DNA of 64,000 bases from Natrinema marinum (GTDB lineage: Archaea; Halobacteriota; Halobacteria; Halobacteriales; Natrialbaceae), in contig NZ_CP100763.1 of NCBI RefSeq assembly GCF_024296685.1, forward strand, positions 186,001 through 250,000. The letters run 5' to 3'. Numbering within the stretch: position 1 is the stretch's first letter; each line of letters begins with the position of its first letter. Shown piece by piece: positions 9,267-18,733 of the stretch. The notes beneath the pieces are model-generated. The model did no database searches and was not told the origin of the DNA. It worked only from the letters and a program-made list of their open reading frames with translations. The translations under genes and the position numbers were made by a program.

Positions 9267-9380
9267 ATGGAGGTGAGCAAAACGAGGATTGCGAGCATCG
9301 TCGCAGTTACGACCATATTCGGGTACGCGCTTTATCGGCGCCGCTCGATTAATCCCTCTGACACCAATGGTGAAGAATAG
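9267..9380 (+). CDS. 37-residue single-TM microprotein
   Basis: The frame ATG GAG GTG AGC... encodes one hydrophobic helix ('IASIVAVTTIFGYALY') followed by RRR and an acidic tail. It overlaps the start of the next gene (ATG at 9367) by 14 bp, which suggests translational coupling. The positive charges after the helix suggest an N-out/C-in orientation. Support is structural only. Confidence 0.45.
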   Translation: MEVSKTRIASIVAVTTIFGYALYRRRSINPSDTNGEE

Positions 9381-9627
9381 GCCCCCAGCTGATGATAACG
9401 GACATCAAGCTCAGGCGATTGCAGACAAATCTACGCCGATGGCGGTCCTGCTAGCACTCGTACTTTCGCCGGTCGCGTACTACTACGTCGGCCGGACGAA
9501 GCTGGCAGTGATTAACTTACTGACGCTCAATTACCTGCTGCTGGGCATCGTAGTTGTCCCGATCCACGTGTATAAGATCATCAACGACGCCCAGAACGAA
9601 CGAGACGACCAAACCGAAGACTGGTAG
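9367..9627 (+). CDS. small TM2-like membrane protein
   Basis: The 86-residue protein has a polar N-terminus (~25 residues) followed by two helices: 'VLLALVLSPVAYYYVGRTK' and 'LLTLNYLLLGIVVVPIHV', ending in an acidic tail. The helix-YxGR-helix arrangement is like TM2-type domains. The frame extends upstream to 9289, but the ATG at 9367, inside the end of the 37-residue ORF, gives a compact protein. The function is unknown. Confidence 0.6.
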   Translation: MVKNRPPADDNGHQAQAIADKSTPMAVLLALVLSPVAYYYVGRTKLAVINLLTLNYLLLGIVVVPIHVYKIINDAQNERDDQTEDW

Positions 9628-9710
9628 GTAAGTCTGCCCGGCGATTCACACAAGCCCGCAGCCGCTTCAAAGGCGGCACGGGATAGATCGCCACTATTCT
9701 TCACTGCTTG

Positions 9711-11372
9711 TCACAATTCGTATCTGGTATCATAGAGGCGGACGGTCACAACGCTCCCCGTCGGATCGTTCTCGCGAAACGAAAGATCGCCGCCTAGTTG
9801 TGCGACGGCCCAGTTAACGAACCAGAGTCCGATGCCGTTCCCGTGTTCGAGTTGCGTCTCCGGTCCGGCGTCCAGAATTTTCCGTTCTCGATCCGGAATC
9901 CCCGGACCGTCGTCGGCGACACGGATTTCGGCAACTCCGTCGGGGCCCGTCCGAACGGTAACCTCGACGTGGGGAGAGTCTGCGTGTTCGACCGCGTTAT
10001 CCACGAGTTCCGATAGCACCTGTCGGACGACGGATTGATGCGACGAAACTACCAGCTCGTCTGGGCAGAACAGCGAAACTTCGCATGGCCGGTCTGCAGT
10101 TCGATACTCTTTGACGACATCCGACGCGACGGCCACAAGGTCGACTGGTTCCGGGGAGTCCGCACTGGCAGTCATCACGCCTTCGGCCTTCCGAGCCTTG
10201 TCACTGAGTTCGACGAGGTCAGTCGCGCTGTCTCGGACCCCACTCCGAACGTCTTCGTCGTCGATGCGATCGGCGTACGCGAGGACGACATCCAGTTCGT
10301 TCCGGACGTTATGTCGGAGGACGCGGTTGAGGACCGAGAGCCGCTGTTCGCGCGTTTGGCGGTCGGTCACGTCCCGCAACAGCACAATTCTAGCGACCGG
10401 GTCAGTTTCCCCTTCGGCGTCGGCTTTAGCGTCATCGACTGCCGAGACGCTGAACTGGAACCGTCGGCGCCCTTTCGTCGTCTGAAGAGTGACCGTCCCA
10501 GTAGCGCCTGCCGAGAGATCCTTCCCCTCGAGTCCGTCGACGATCGAGTGGATCGGTTCGCCGATCATTGACGCCGGAGACCGATCGAACAGTTCCGCGA
10601 TCGTCGCGTTGGCATCGAGCACGTGATCTTCCCAATCGAGTACAACGACTCCCTCCCGAAGCGCCTCAACGACGCGTGTTCGAGCGACGTAATCGGCCTT
10701 GGGAAAGCCGGTCATCACCGGGTAGCGCCGTACTGCAATCGCGGCCAATCCGCTGGAAACGAGGAGGCCGACGGTCACGCCGTCGGCGATGGGTTCGCTA
10801 CTCCCCGCCCCGCCCGCGTAATACGGTGCCGCGACCATCGAAGCCACGATCACGATTTGTAGCCTCGAGATGCGAGCGTGGTTCCAGCCGTGTCGGAGCA
10901 AGAGGTATGTCCCATATGAGAACAGTCCCAACAGAAACATGATCTCTGTCCCGAAAAACGAGGCGATCAGTGGTCTGGTCACAGACATCGGGGGTTGGAT
11001 GGCGATGACAACGGCGCTCAGAATGATTGGGATCGCGATCCCCAGAAACATGGCGACGCGCCACCGCGTTAGACCGGTGCCTCGGCCGGTGTAACTGAGC
11101 GCATACACGACCCACACTCCCGGGATGATGATCCCGACGCCGAGTTGGCCGAAGTCGATGACCGGTGACAAAAACGGAATTGCCGATATGCCGGGGAGTT
11201 CTGCCAGTACCGAGAGTATCCCCATGGTCGTCAAAAGGGCCAGAATGGTAATGAAGGGGGGCGCACTGGGCCGATCTCGCAATCTAATGGCGAACCAAGT
11301 TGTCCAGGCCAGCAATGCAACGGCACCTACATCCAGAACGATGGCCGCGAACATCTCGACGGGCGAGATCAT
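9711..11372 (-). CDS. membrane sensor histidine kinase (7TM-PAS-HisKA-HATPase)
   Basis: The 553-residue protein, from the ATG at 11372 (MISPVEMF), has seven hydrophobic segments over residues ~1-215 (the histidine-kinase N-terminal 7TM domain), a PAS domain (~225-340, 'EGVVVLDWEDHVLDANATI'), the H-box 'VLRHNVRNELDVVLAYADR' with the phospho-His, and an ATPase domain with N-box 'ELVDNAVEHAD', G1 'ADDGPGIPD' and G2 'GNGIGLWFVN'. A start at 11426 would add 18 polar residues. It lies directly downstream of, and in the same direction as, the ABC-2 exporter genes, 120 bp after them, so it may sense a condition linked to that exporter. Confidence 0.88.
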   Translation of the reverse strand: MISPVEMFAAIVLDVGAVALLAWTTWFAIRLRDRPSAPPFITILALLTTMGILSVLAELPGISAIPFLSPVIDFGQLGVGIIIPGVWVVYALSYTGRGTGLTRWRVAMFLGIAIPIILSAVVIAIQPPMSVTRPLIASFFGTEIMFLLGLFSYGTYLLLRHGWNHARISRLQIVIVASMVAAPYYAGGAGSSEPIADGVTVGLLVSSGLAAIAVRRYPVMTGFPKADYVARTRVVEALREGVVVLDWEDHVLDANATIAELFDRSPASMIGEPIHSIVDGLEGKDLSAGATGTVTLQTTKGRRRFQFSVSAVDDAKADAEGETDPVARIVLLRDVTDRQTREQRLSVLNRVLRHNVRNELDVVLAYADRIDDEDVRSGVRDSATDLVELSDKARKAEGVMTASADSPEPVDLVAVASDVVKEYRTADRPCEVSLFCPDELVVSSHQSVVRQVLSELVDNAVEHADSPHVEVTVRTGPDGVAEIRVADDGPGIPDRERKILDAGPETQLEHGNGIGLWFVNWAVAQLGGDLSFRENDPTGSVVTVRLYDTRYEL

Positions 11373-11492
11373 TCTATCCTTCTCACGTTCTTGTGAACCG
11401 GCTGTAATGAACGCAGTGGTCTGCATTCCATCAATTGATCGGGGATCCCACGGCCCTCGCAGTCGCCGAAACGGTTGAACGAAGAGATCTAA

Positions 11493-12305
11493 TCATAGAT
11501 CACTGGACCCGAACCGACGGTAGCCGGCTGCCAGCGGAACCGCGATCCAGATGAGGAGCAACACCAGTGCGGCCCACCAGTCGACGAACATCGGCACTCC
11601 GTCCACGGCGTATCGACTTGCTCGGTCAATGTCGAACCCTGCGCGCAAGAGTCTGGCGTACGATTCGCCGGGTTCGGCTAACTGGAGAAACAGCGCCCAG
11701 TCGGGCGTTCCCAAGCTGAGGTCGAAACGGTGGAGGAATGCGACGCCAAATGAGATGAGGCGGCGCCAGAGAACCGCCATTAGCACGTATGCCCCAACAG
11801 CGCCGAGGGTAATTCGGCGGTCGTTCGTTGTCGACGCTGAAAGCGCAACGGCGACCGCGACGAACGACGCGCCGTAAAGGACGGTTGCGAAGAGGAACCA
11901 CGGATACGCGATCACACCCTTGGTTCCGTACCGCAGCGCCGCGTAGAGCCCGGCGATTGACAATCCGAGAAGCGTCGGTACCAGCAACACGATTGTCCGG
12001 CCCAGCGCCTTTCCAACGAGCAATTCCGTACGTGATTGCGGGAGCGACATCGAGAGCAAGAGGCTCCCGTCGTTCCGCTCGTCGGAGATCGCACGGTAGC
12101 CCAGCAAAATACCAAGCACCGGTAGGACGGGGTCGACAATCGCGACGATACCGGCGACGAACCCCACGAACGTCTCGTCACCGGAGTAGGCGTACGCAAC
12201 GGCGTAGCCGATGAACAGGAGCGATAGGAATCCAAACAGTCCCCAGAGCGTCAGGGATCGGCTGGCGTCGTGAATGTCCTTGTGCGCTACATCTCGCCAG
12301 CTCAT
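11493..12305 (-). CDS. ABC-2 type transporter permease (NosY-like), second copy
   Basis: The 270-residue protein has six TM segments. The cytoplasmic loop 'LGYRAISDERNDGSLLLSMSLP' region is typical of NosY/ABC-2 permeases (GYxxI..ER..GSL...S.P.sR...GK). It overlaps the upstream permease by 4 bp (ATGA), so the two are translated together and probably form a heterodimer with the ATPase at 13108-14022. The substrate cannot be read from the sequence. Confidence 0.85.
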   Translation of the reverse strand: MSWRDVAHKDIHDASRSLTLWGLFGFLSLLFIGYAVAYAYSGDETFVGFVAGIVAIVDPVLPVLGILLGYRAISDERNDGSLLLSMSLPQSRTELLVGKALGRTIVLLVPTLLGLSIAGLYAALRYGTKGVIAYPWFLFATVLYGASFVAVAVALSASTTNDRRITLGAVGAYVLMAVLWRRLISFGVAFLHRFDLSLGTPDWALFLQLAEPGESYARLLRAGFDIDRASRYAVDGVPMFVDWWAALVLLLIWIAVPLAAGYRRFGSSDL

Positions 12306-13111
12306 GACAGATCACTGCCGGCGAACCGGCTATAAGTCAGTGCCAGAGGTCCGATTAACCAGAGGACGAAGACGACGAGCGCGACCCACTCGCTAAGATA
12401 CCAGGGACCGTCGACACTGGTACCCGGATCGAGAAAGCCTGCAGTCACTCGCTGGAAGACGGCGCCGGGCTCGAGATCGAAAATGAACTGAACGGGACCT
12501 GGAAGGGGGCCATCGGTGAGGCCGACCCGATTCAGCCCGAATTGGAGGGCACTAGCGATACCGTCCCAGACCATCACGAACAAGAAGAACAGTCCGAACG
12601 CGAGTACAGACGCACGCTGTTTGGTTGCGGTCGAAAGTGACGCGGCGATCCCGAGATTCGTCCAGATCGCCCCGAAGGCGACGGTCGTCGCGACGAAGCC
12701 GCAAAACCGCACGACGACAAGTTGGCCGAACGGATAAACGACGAGTCCCGCACCGACAACCATCGCAGCGAGGATAGCGCCGCTCAATAGTCCGACGCGG
12801 CTGAGGACCTTTCCAAGGACGAAGTCATCCCGTCCGTGCGGCAGCGACAGCGAGAGCAACAGCGCGCCGGATTCACGCTCACCCACGACCGCATCATAGC
12901 CTAGTAAGATACCGGTTAGGGGAATGACGGTCGCGAGCCAGCTATCGACAAACCCGGCAAAGCGCGCAGTCGTGATCGGATCAGCGCCGAGCAACGGGTA
13001 AAGGTATGCTGCTGCGAGAATCGTCACGACCGGCAGCCCGAGCAGTAGGTGGGTCGATCGTGGCTTCACGGCGAGCGCGCTATCTGTTCGGGCGATGGTC
13101 TGCCAGTTCAT
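12302..13111 (-). CDS. ABC-2 type transporter permease (NosY-like), first copy
   Basis: The 269-residue protein has six TM segments and the same motif as its neighbour ('LGYDAVVGERESGALLLSL'). It is a paralogue of the 11493-12305 product; both end in a similar 'YSRFAGSDLS'/'YRRFGSSDL' tail. ATGA overlaps on both sides tie ATPase, permease 1 and permease 2 into one operon. Confidence 0.85.
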   Translation of the reverse strand: MNWQTIARTDSALAVKPRSTHLLLGLPVVTILAAAYLYPLLGADPITTARFAGFVDSWLATVIPLTGILLGYDAVVGERESGALLLSLSLPHGRDDFVLGKVLSRVGLLSGAILAAMVVGAGLVVYPFGQLVVVRFCGFVATTVAFGAIWTNLGIAASLSTATKQRASVLAFGLFFLFVMVWDGIASALQFGLNRVGLTDGPLPGPVQFIFDLEPGAVFQRVTAGFLDPGTSVDGPWYLSEWVALVVFVLWLIGPLALTYSRFAGSDLS

Positions 13112-14022
13112 TCTCGACGGCCCCCAGTGTACGCGACGAACATATCTTCGAGTGAAGCTTCCTCGGTCCGGAAATTCACCACGTCCCCCCCCAGACCCTG
13201 AAGTTCGACCATGACGTTCATCTTCGCGTCGTTCGTGCAGGTCACCTCGAGCGTCGATCCATCGCGGACCGTCGCCGTCTCAACGCCGTCAACGGTTCGG
13301 ACTGCCTCGGCCGTGGAATCGTCCAGTTCGTTGACGTCGATCAGGAGCTTGGTGCCGCCGCCGATCGACTGCCGGAGTCCGTCGATCGAGTCGACAGCGA
13401 CGAGTTCGCCTTCCTGCAGGATAGCGACGCGGTCGCAGATCGCTTCGACCTGCTCGAGAATATGGCTGGAAAAGAATATCGTGGCGCCGCGCTCGCTCTC
13501 CTCACGGAGGATCGACCGAATCTCGGCAGCACCGTTCGGGTCTAGCCCCGACGTCGGTTCGTCGAGGATCAACAGATCGGGATCGTCGACGAGTGACATC
13601 CCCAGTACGAGGCGCTGTTTCATCCCCTTAGAGTAGTCGCTGGCCCGCCGGTCGGCTGCCTCCCGGACGCCGACGCGATCGAGGATCTCTATTGGATCGT
13701 CGTCGGCGTTTTTGGACCGAACGGCGTACTCGATATGTTGGAGGCCGGTGAGCCGGTCGAACACCGAGTACCCCTCGGGGAGCACGCCGACGCGTTCACG
13801 GGCTGCGACGCCCTCTGACTGGCAGTCGTGACCGAACAGTTCGGCTGTTCCGTCAGTCGGCCGCGCGAAGTCCAGCAGAATATTAATGAACGTAGACTTG
13901 CCGGCGCCGTTCGGGCCAAGAAACCCGAAAATTTCACCCTCCTCGACGGAGAGTGAGACCCGATCGAGCGCTGTGATAGTTGCGTACCGCTTCGACAGTC
14001 CGTTGACGGAGATTGCCGTCAT
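13108..14022 (-). CDS. ABC transporter ATP-binding protein (drug/NosF type)
   Basis: The 304-residue protein has Walker A 'GPNGAGKST' (~36-44), signature 'YSKGMKQRL' (~130-138), Walker B 'LLILDEPTSGLDP' (~150-162) and switch 'SSHILEQ'. The ~80-residue C-terminal extension is like that of DrrA/NosF exporters. The start is ATG 14022 (MTAISVNGLSKRY); an in-frame start at 14061 would add residues not found in the family. It is the first gene of the exporter operon. Confidence 0.9.
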   Translation of the reverse strand: MTAISVNGLSKRYATITALDRVSLSVEEGEIFGFLGPNGAGKSTFINILLDFARPTDGTAELFGHDCQSEGVAARERVGVLPEGYSVFDRLTGLQHIEYAVRSKNADDDPIEILDRVGVREAADRRASDYSKGMKQRLVLGMSLVDDPDLLILDEPTSGLDPNGAAEIRSILREESERGATIFFSSHILEQVEAICDRVAILQEGELVAVDSIDGLRQSIGGGTKLLIDVNELDDSTAEAVRTVDGVETATVRDGSTLEVTCTNDAKMNVMVELQGLGGDVVNFRTEEASLEDMFVAYTGGRRE

Positions 14023-14370
14023 AGCTGCGGCTTCGAATACGGGAGGGAAAATGATCGCCACTGCGTATCACGTTGAGAAACACCGGTCGATGGACGCTAA
14101 CGGTATGGACGAATTCGTGGACTTAGGGACACAGAACTCCGCCGACAGTCAGATTAATTACAGTCGGAGAAACGCTATGTCGGGCAGCCGAAACATGTTT
14201 CAGATCGCTTCTCAGTATTGCTAGAGTGTGCGTCTATAGGTACAGAGCCACAACGGTGAGTATATGACTTCGACAGCAGTAAATCGGACAAAAGCAATTG
14301 GGCTTGACATTATTTGTCGTACGAACCGAATCGGTCGTGTTACCTCTGGGATCGGGATCCGGTGAGCTTC

Positions 14371-15429
14371 GTGACAGACAACCAGAATGACGCTCGGGCG
14401 GAGGGGCCTGACGCCGTTGCGATCGATGCAGTTCCGAAACCGGTCGTCGGCTACAAAATCTCGAGCGGGGATCCAGAGATAGCAACTACGAATGATGCGT
14501 TCGAAGCAGAGTTTAGCGCGGTGTCGGATGGAGCGAGCGTCCGCGAGTGGCTGCTTCGGAACTGCGCAGTCGACGAGGAAACGGCCGCAGACGCTTGCGC
14601 CGCGCTCACCGACGGGGGCGCACTCGAAGTCGAGACCAGAGTCCAATCGGTCGACGAGCCCAACGCTGAACCACAACCGGTCCGACTTCGCAGCTTCGGT
14701 GAATCTGACGGTGGCGATGCGGTTGACGGGTATGTTCTGGTGACGAAATTAGCGCCAACGAGCGCCGATAAAGTCGAACTCAACCGGGTTGCGAGCGTCA
14801 TCACTCACGACCTACGGAACCCGCTCGATGTCGCGAAGGCGCACCTTCAAGCGGCTAGGGAAACTGGTGAATCGAGTCACTTCGATCAGGTCGAGGACGC
14901 CCACGATCGGATGGAACAGATCATTCGAGACGCGCTCGCGCTGGCCCGCGGAGGGCGCGCACTCGATATAACCGAGAGCGTCGCGATCGACACGGTTGCA
15001 GCCGACGCCTGGGCAACCGTCGACACGGGAACGGCGTCACTCTCTGTCGCCGAGAGCCTGCCGCAGATCAACGCTGACTCCGACAGGCTGCAGCGGCTGT
15101 TCGAGAACCTATTCCGGAACGCCGTTGAACACGGTCCAGCAGGCAGTCCGAACGCGACCGAACCGGACCGCGACGAAGCGGTCCGCGTCCGGGTTGAGAG
15201 CATCGACGGCGGGTTTCTCGTTGCCGACGACGGATCTGGAATCCCAGTCAGCGAGCGCGAACGAGTGTTCGAGCCTGGCTACTCGTCGACCGAGACGGGG
15301 AGCGGAACTGGCCTCGGGTTGACGATCGTCGAGCAGATTGCCCGCGCGCACGACTGGACCGTCTCGGTCGAAGAGGGATCGCGTGGTGGCGCTAGATTCG
15401 AATTTCGATCGATCGCGGACGATGACTGA
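14371..15429 (+). CDS. soluble histidine kinase
   Basis: About 352 residues. It has a PAS-like N-terminus (~20-130), H-box 'SVITHDLRNPLDVAKAHLQ', N-box 'LFRNAVEHGP', G1 'VADDGSGIPVSE' and G2 'GSGTGLGLTIVEQIA'. No TM segment, so it is cytoplasmic. The start is uncertain: GTG at 14371 (VTDNQND) looks best, with GTG 14362 and TTG 14314 also possible. It overlaps the Bat-like regulator by 8 bp, so the kinase and transcription factor are co-translated. Confidence 0.85.
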   Translation: MTDNQNDARAEGPDAVAIDAVPKPVVGYKISSGDPEIATTNDAFEAEFSAVSDGASVREWLLRNCAVDEETAADACAALTDGGALEVETRVQSVDEPNAEPQPVRLRSFGESDGGDAVDGYVLVTKLAPTSADKVELNRVASVITHDLRNPLDVAKAHLQAARETGESSHFDQVEDAHDRMEQIIRDALALARGGRALDITESVAIDTVAADAWATVDTGTASLSVAESLPQINADSDRLQRLFENLFRNAVEHGPAGSPNATEPDRDEAVRVRVESIDGGFLVADDGSGIPVSERERVFEPGYSSTETGSGTGLGLTIVEQIARAHDWTVSVEEGSRGGARFEFRSIADDD

Positions 15430-17074
15430 CCGATCTAGTGATGCCGACAGGGAGGCGAACAGTGGTGGTTCGGACACAATGGACGATCGACTACGACAGG
15501 CGCCGATAGGAGTCATCGAAACGACGAGCGAAGGGGAGATCGTCGACATCAATGACGCCGCAACGACGCTGTTGGAGACCGAGCCGGCCGCACTTCGGGG
15601 GACGGCGATCGAGGAAAGCTTCCCGAAGTCAGCTGTCAGGACGCTGCGTGAAGTCTTCGACGGCGCGTCACCGTCCCCTGCGTCGTTCGAGGAATACTAC
15701 CCGCTGATCGATCGGTGGCTCGCGGTCGACATCTGCGTCGACGAAGGCGCACTCGTATACGTACAGGACTGTACGCCGCGTAAGGAGACCGAACAAACCG
15801 TCGCTCGGCTGGACCAGCAACTCGACCGGGTCCAACGCATCAACTCGTTGATCGCGACCGTGTTACAGCAAGTCATCGGTGCGTCGGACCGTTCGGACAT
15901 CGCTCGGACAGTCTGCGAGCGGCTAGGTGGGACCGACCGCTACAAGTTCGTATGGGTCGGCGATCGGAAGTTCTCCGAGGAGCGCCTCCGGGTGCTCGCC
16001 GCGGCGGGCGATGCTACCGACCTTCGCGACCGAATCGACGAGAGTCTAGGCGGCGAGAAAACTTTGCCCGGCCAGACAGCAGTGGCGTCCGGGGAAACGC
16101 AGCTCGTCGAAGCAATCGCCGAAAACGACGCCGTTCCCCGCGGCGTTCGACGAGTGGCGTTCGGAAACGGGCTCCAGTCGTGTTTAGCAGTTCCGCTCGC
16201 GTACCAGGGGACGGTCTACGGCGTCGTAACGGTGTATTCCGGTCAGGAAAACGGGTTCAGCGAACAGGAGCGGGTCGGCCTCGAGACGCTAGGAAGTGTC
16301 GCCGGATTCGCGATCAAGGCCGGGCGACAGGAAGATCTGCTGGTTGCCGATACGGTCACCGAGGTGACCGTCGGGGTCCGCGACGAGACAATCCCGTTCA
16401 TCGGCGCTGCGGACGAGGGTAACTGCACCGTGTCGCTGGACGGCGCGGTCCCTCGGGGCGACGGAGCCGTCGTCTGCTATCTCACAACCGACGGTCCGAT
16501 CGAGGCCGTCGACGAGTGGCTAACAGGTTGTGAGGGTATCACCGACGTGCGACAGATACGGTCAGAAACCGAACCGCTCTTCCAAGCGACTATCGTCGAT
16601 GAAGCGCCCGTAACTACCCTCGCAGCATGGGGTGCGACGATCAAGAACGGGGAGTACAGTTCCGAGTCGGCCCGACTTGTCGCCGAACTCCCGTCAGACG
16701 GAGACGTTCGGCGGCTGGTCGAAGCCGTCGACGCCACGGTTGCGGAGACGCAGCTCGTCGCGAAGGAGGAGACGACCCGGACGCCCGAGCCGGCCGAGGC
16801 GTTTCAGAACGCCCTCGACGAGCGGCTGACCGACAGACAGCGGACGGTGCTGCGGACCGCTCATCTATCAGACTACTTCGCCTCGCCGCGGGGGAGTACC
16901 TCGGAGGAGGTAGCGGAGACGCTCGACATCGCCGGGTCGACGATGCTATATCACCTCCGGCGGGCCGAGCAAAAACTCGTTGAAGCCTTTTTTCATGCCG
17001 ACCGAGAAGCAGATGTGATCGGCTCGGAGGCAGGGGCGACCGACCCGGGGACGGGAATGTCCGACGAGCAGTAA
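15422..17074 (+). CDS. bacterio-opsin activator-like regulator (PAS-GAF-Bat-HTH_10)
   Basis: The 550-residue protein starts at the ATG at 15422 (MTDRSSDAD). It has a PAS-like segment (~20-115), a short coiled coil, a GAF domain (~150-300; 'SCLAVPLAYQGTVYGVVTVYS'), a Bat-associated domain (~320-470) and a C-terminal HTH_10 ('LTDRQRTVLRTAHLSDYF' and 'EEVAETLDIAGSTMLYHL'). This is the architecture of haloarchaeal Bat-type transcription factors. The start lies inside the stop region of the upstream histidine kinase (8-bp overlap), which makes the two likely partners. Confidence 0.88.
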   Translation: MTDRSSDADREANSGGSDTMDDRLRQAPIGVIETTSEGEIVDINDAATTLLETEPAALRGTAIEESFPKSAVRTLREVFDGASPSPASFEEYYPLIDRWLAVDICVDEGALVYVQDCTPRKETEQTVARLDQQLDRVQRINSLIATVLQQVIGASDRSDIARTVCERLGGTDRYKFVWVGDRKFSEERLRVLAAAGDATDLRDRIDESLGGEKTLPGQTAVASGETQLVEAIAENDAVPRGVRRVAFGNGLQSCLAVPLAYQGTVYGVVTVYSGQENGFSEQERVGLETLGSVAGFAIKAGRQEDLLVADTVTEVTVGVRDETIPFIGAADEGNCTVSLDGAVPRGDGAVVCYLTTDGPIEAVDEWLTGCEGITDVRQIRSETEPLFQATIVDEAPVTTLAAWGATIKNGEYSSESARLVAELPSDGDVRRLVEAVDATVAETQLVAKEETTRTPEPAEAFQNALDERLTDRQRTVLRTAHLSDYFASPRGSTSEEVAETLDIAGSTMLYHLRRAEQKLVEAFFHADREADVIGSEAGATDPGTGMSDEQ

Positions 17075-17081
17075 GTCGGCA

Positions 17082-17666
17082 TCAGTACCGTCCGCGGTCG
17101 ATGCCCGAGAACTCTGCCAGTAGCTCCTCGACTTCTGGGAGAAGTCCTAAAACCCGATCCTCGATGGCGGTGCGTCTAGTCTCGATCTCAGCAAGCCGAC
17201 CATCGTTCTCGATCTCGTCGGCGGGAAGTTCGGTGTCGACGACCGCCCGCGTCGACTCCAGTCGGAAGTATTCGCCGAGGAGTTCGTACGCGAGGACCTG
17301 ACACTGCTGGTCGACGGCCGCGTGAAGGTCCTCGCGCTCAACCGGCTTCGAGAGGTAGTCGTCGAACGGCATGTCGACGATATCCAGTCCAGGGTCGATC
17401 GCCGTCACCATCACGACCCGCGTTTTGAGGTCCCGTTCCCGGAGACGCTCGAGCACCTCGTCCCCCGAAAGTCCGGGCATGTGCCGATCGAGCAGGACGA
17501 CATCAGGGACCGTCTGATCGTCGACGACCTCGAGCGCTTCCTCACCGCCGTACGCGACGGTCACGTCGGCGACATCTTCAAGGCGGAGTGCGTACGCGTC
17601 GGCCACTTTCTTCTCATCATCAACCATCAAGACCCGGGGCTCCTCCACGCGCATCACGTTACCCAT
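17082..17666 (-). CDS. HalX-type response regulator
   Basis: The 194-residue protein has a receiver domain with acidic pair 'VDDEKK', phospho-acceptor 'VLLDRHMPGLSG' (second residue of LD), 'MVTAID' and 'DYLSKPVE'. The C-terminal ~70 residues ('LLGEYFRLESTRAV'...'DRVLGLLPEVEELLAEF') match the HalX domain. It lacks a DNA-binding domain. It ends 7 bp from the end of the Bat-like gene on the opposite strand, which groups it with the two histidine kinases. Confidence 0.88.
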   Translation of the reverse strand: MGNVMRVEEPRVLMVDDEKKVADAYALRLEDVADVTVAYGGEEALEVVDDQTVPDVVLLDRHMPGLSGDEVLERLRERDLKTRVVMVTAIDPGLDIVDMPFDDYLSKPVEREDLHAAVDQQCQVLAYELLGEYFRLESTRAVVDTELPADEIENDGRLAEIETRRTAIEDRVLGLLPEVEELLAEFSGIDRGRY

Positions 17667-17893
17667 CTTACCGGCCGGTAGGCTGTCACCGTACTAATAT
17701 CCCGTCACAAGTGGAACGTGATCGCACACATGTGGGTAGAACGGCCGGCCGTAATCGCAAGGGGAGGGGTTCGAACTGCCGGCCAAATACGGTCGGATAC
17801 ACAACTCTACTAATAACTAGAGTGGCGCGACGACACCATTGCGATTAGTAGCATCATCGTATAGGGACCGTCCCGTTCGATTAACAGATACCG
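17667..17893. promoter_or_regulatory. divergent control region between HalX gene and HTH gene
   Basis: A 227-bp stretch with no gene. AT-rich positions near 17692-17700 (ACTAATAT) and 17808-17820 could serve as TATA boxes for the leftward response regulator and the rightward HTH gene. No clear repeat operator is seen. Confidence 0.3.
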
Positions 17894-18301
17894 ATGCCGA
17901 AACTGGACTCATCCCGTAGCAGATTGCGACCAACCGGACGGCGAGGGAGCCCGTCTGAGAGTGACGGGACGATGATCGACTCGAATGCGGCGGTCAGACT
18001 CTTGAGCGACGATTATGCCCGAAGCGTGCTTGACGAACTCGACGAAGGTCCACTCTCTGCAAAGGAGTTGGTGGAGCGCCTGGACATTTCGCGTCCCACC
18101 GTGTATCGACGCCTGGACAGTCTCGAGTCAGCAGGACTCGTCCAAAGCTCGATCAGCGTGCGGGCGGACGGTCACCATCAACGGCGATACTGCGTCTCGG
18201 TCGATCGAATTCGGCTCACCTTCGAAAGTGACGGGATCACAGTGGAAGCGAACGATCGAGCCGACCGAGGACGTGACGTTGCTCTGCCTCTGCATAACTA
18301 G
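17894..18301 (+). CDS. winged-helix transcription regulator (first of two paralogues)
   Basis: 135 residues, or 109 if it starts at the ATG at 17972. It has a winged helix with recognition segment 'LDISRPTVYRRLDSLESAGL', close to the protein encoded at 18377. No ligand domain follows. It resembles small ArsR/TrmB-type HTH proteins of haloarchaea; the target is unknown. Confidence 0.75.
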   Translation: MPKLDSSRSRLRPTGRRGSPSESDGTMIDSNAAVRLLSDDYARSVLDELDEGPLSAKELVERLDISRPTVYRRLDSLESAGLVQSSISVRADGHHQRRYCVSVDRIRLTFESDGITVEANDRADRGRDVALPLHN

Positions 18302-18376
18302 AGGGTGGCGTTGGTCAGGGTTCCGAATAGTAGCGGGACACTACAGGGTCGTTCGGTCGGTACAGAGGCATAACTG

Positions 18377-18733
18377 ATGGCCGACAACGATTACAAGTCC
18401 AAATCCGATAAAGCGCTCGAGACCCCCTTGAGTAACGCGGAACCAACGGTTGATCTCGACGAGCTTCTGGCGGTACTGGCCGAAGAGTACACAAACGAGA
18501 TTATCGCAGCGCTGGGCAAAGAATCACTATCCGCCCGCGAGATTGCCGACAGTTCTGGTGCCTCCCGTCCGACGGTGTACCGGCGGCTCAACCGACTCGA
18601 ATCGATCGGCGCCGTTGAGACGACGATGGCCCCCTCGCCCTGCGGGCAATGCCGAAAGGAGTTCCGACTCATCCTTGGTGAGATCGAATTTTCACTCATG
18701 GGTGATGCAGATATTGTCCAGAACGGCAATTAA
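18377..18733 (+). CDS. winged-helix transcription regulator (second of two paralogues)
   Basis: The 118-residue protein carries 'SSGASRPTVYRRLNRLESIG', nearly the same recognition helix as the upstream paralogue, and a CxxC pair ('SPCGQCRK') in the wing region that might be redox- or metal-responsive. A 75-bp gap separates the two genes. The duplication suggests two regulators with related operators; which genes they control is not visible. Confidence 0.78.
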   Translation: MADNDYKSKSDKALETPLSNAEPTVDLDELLAVLAEEYTNEIIAALGKESLSAREIADSSGASRPTVYRRLNRLESIGAVETTMAPSPCGQCRKEFRLILGEIEFSLMGDADIVQNGN

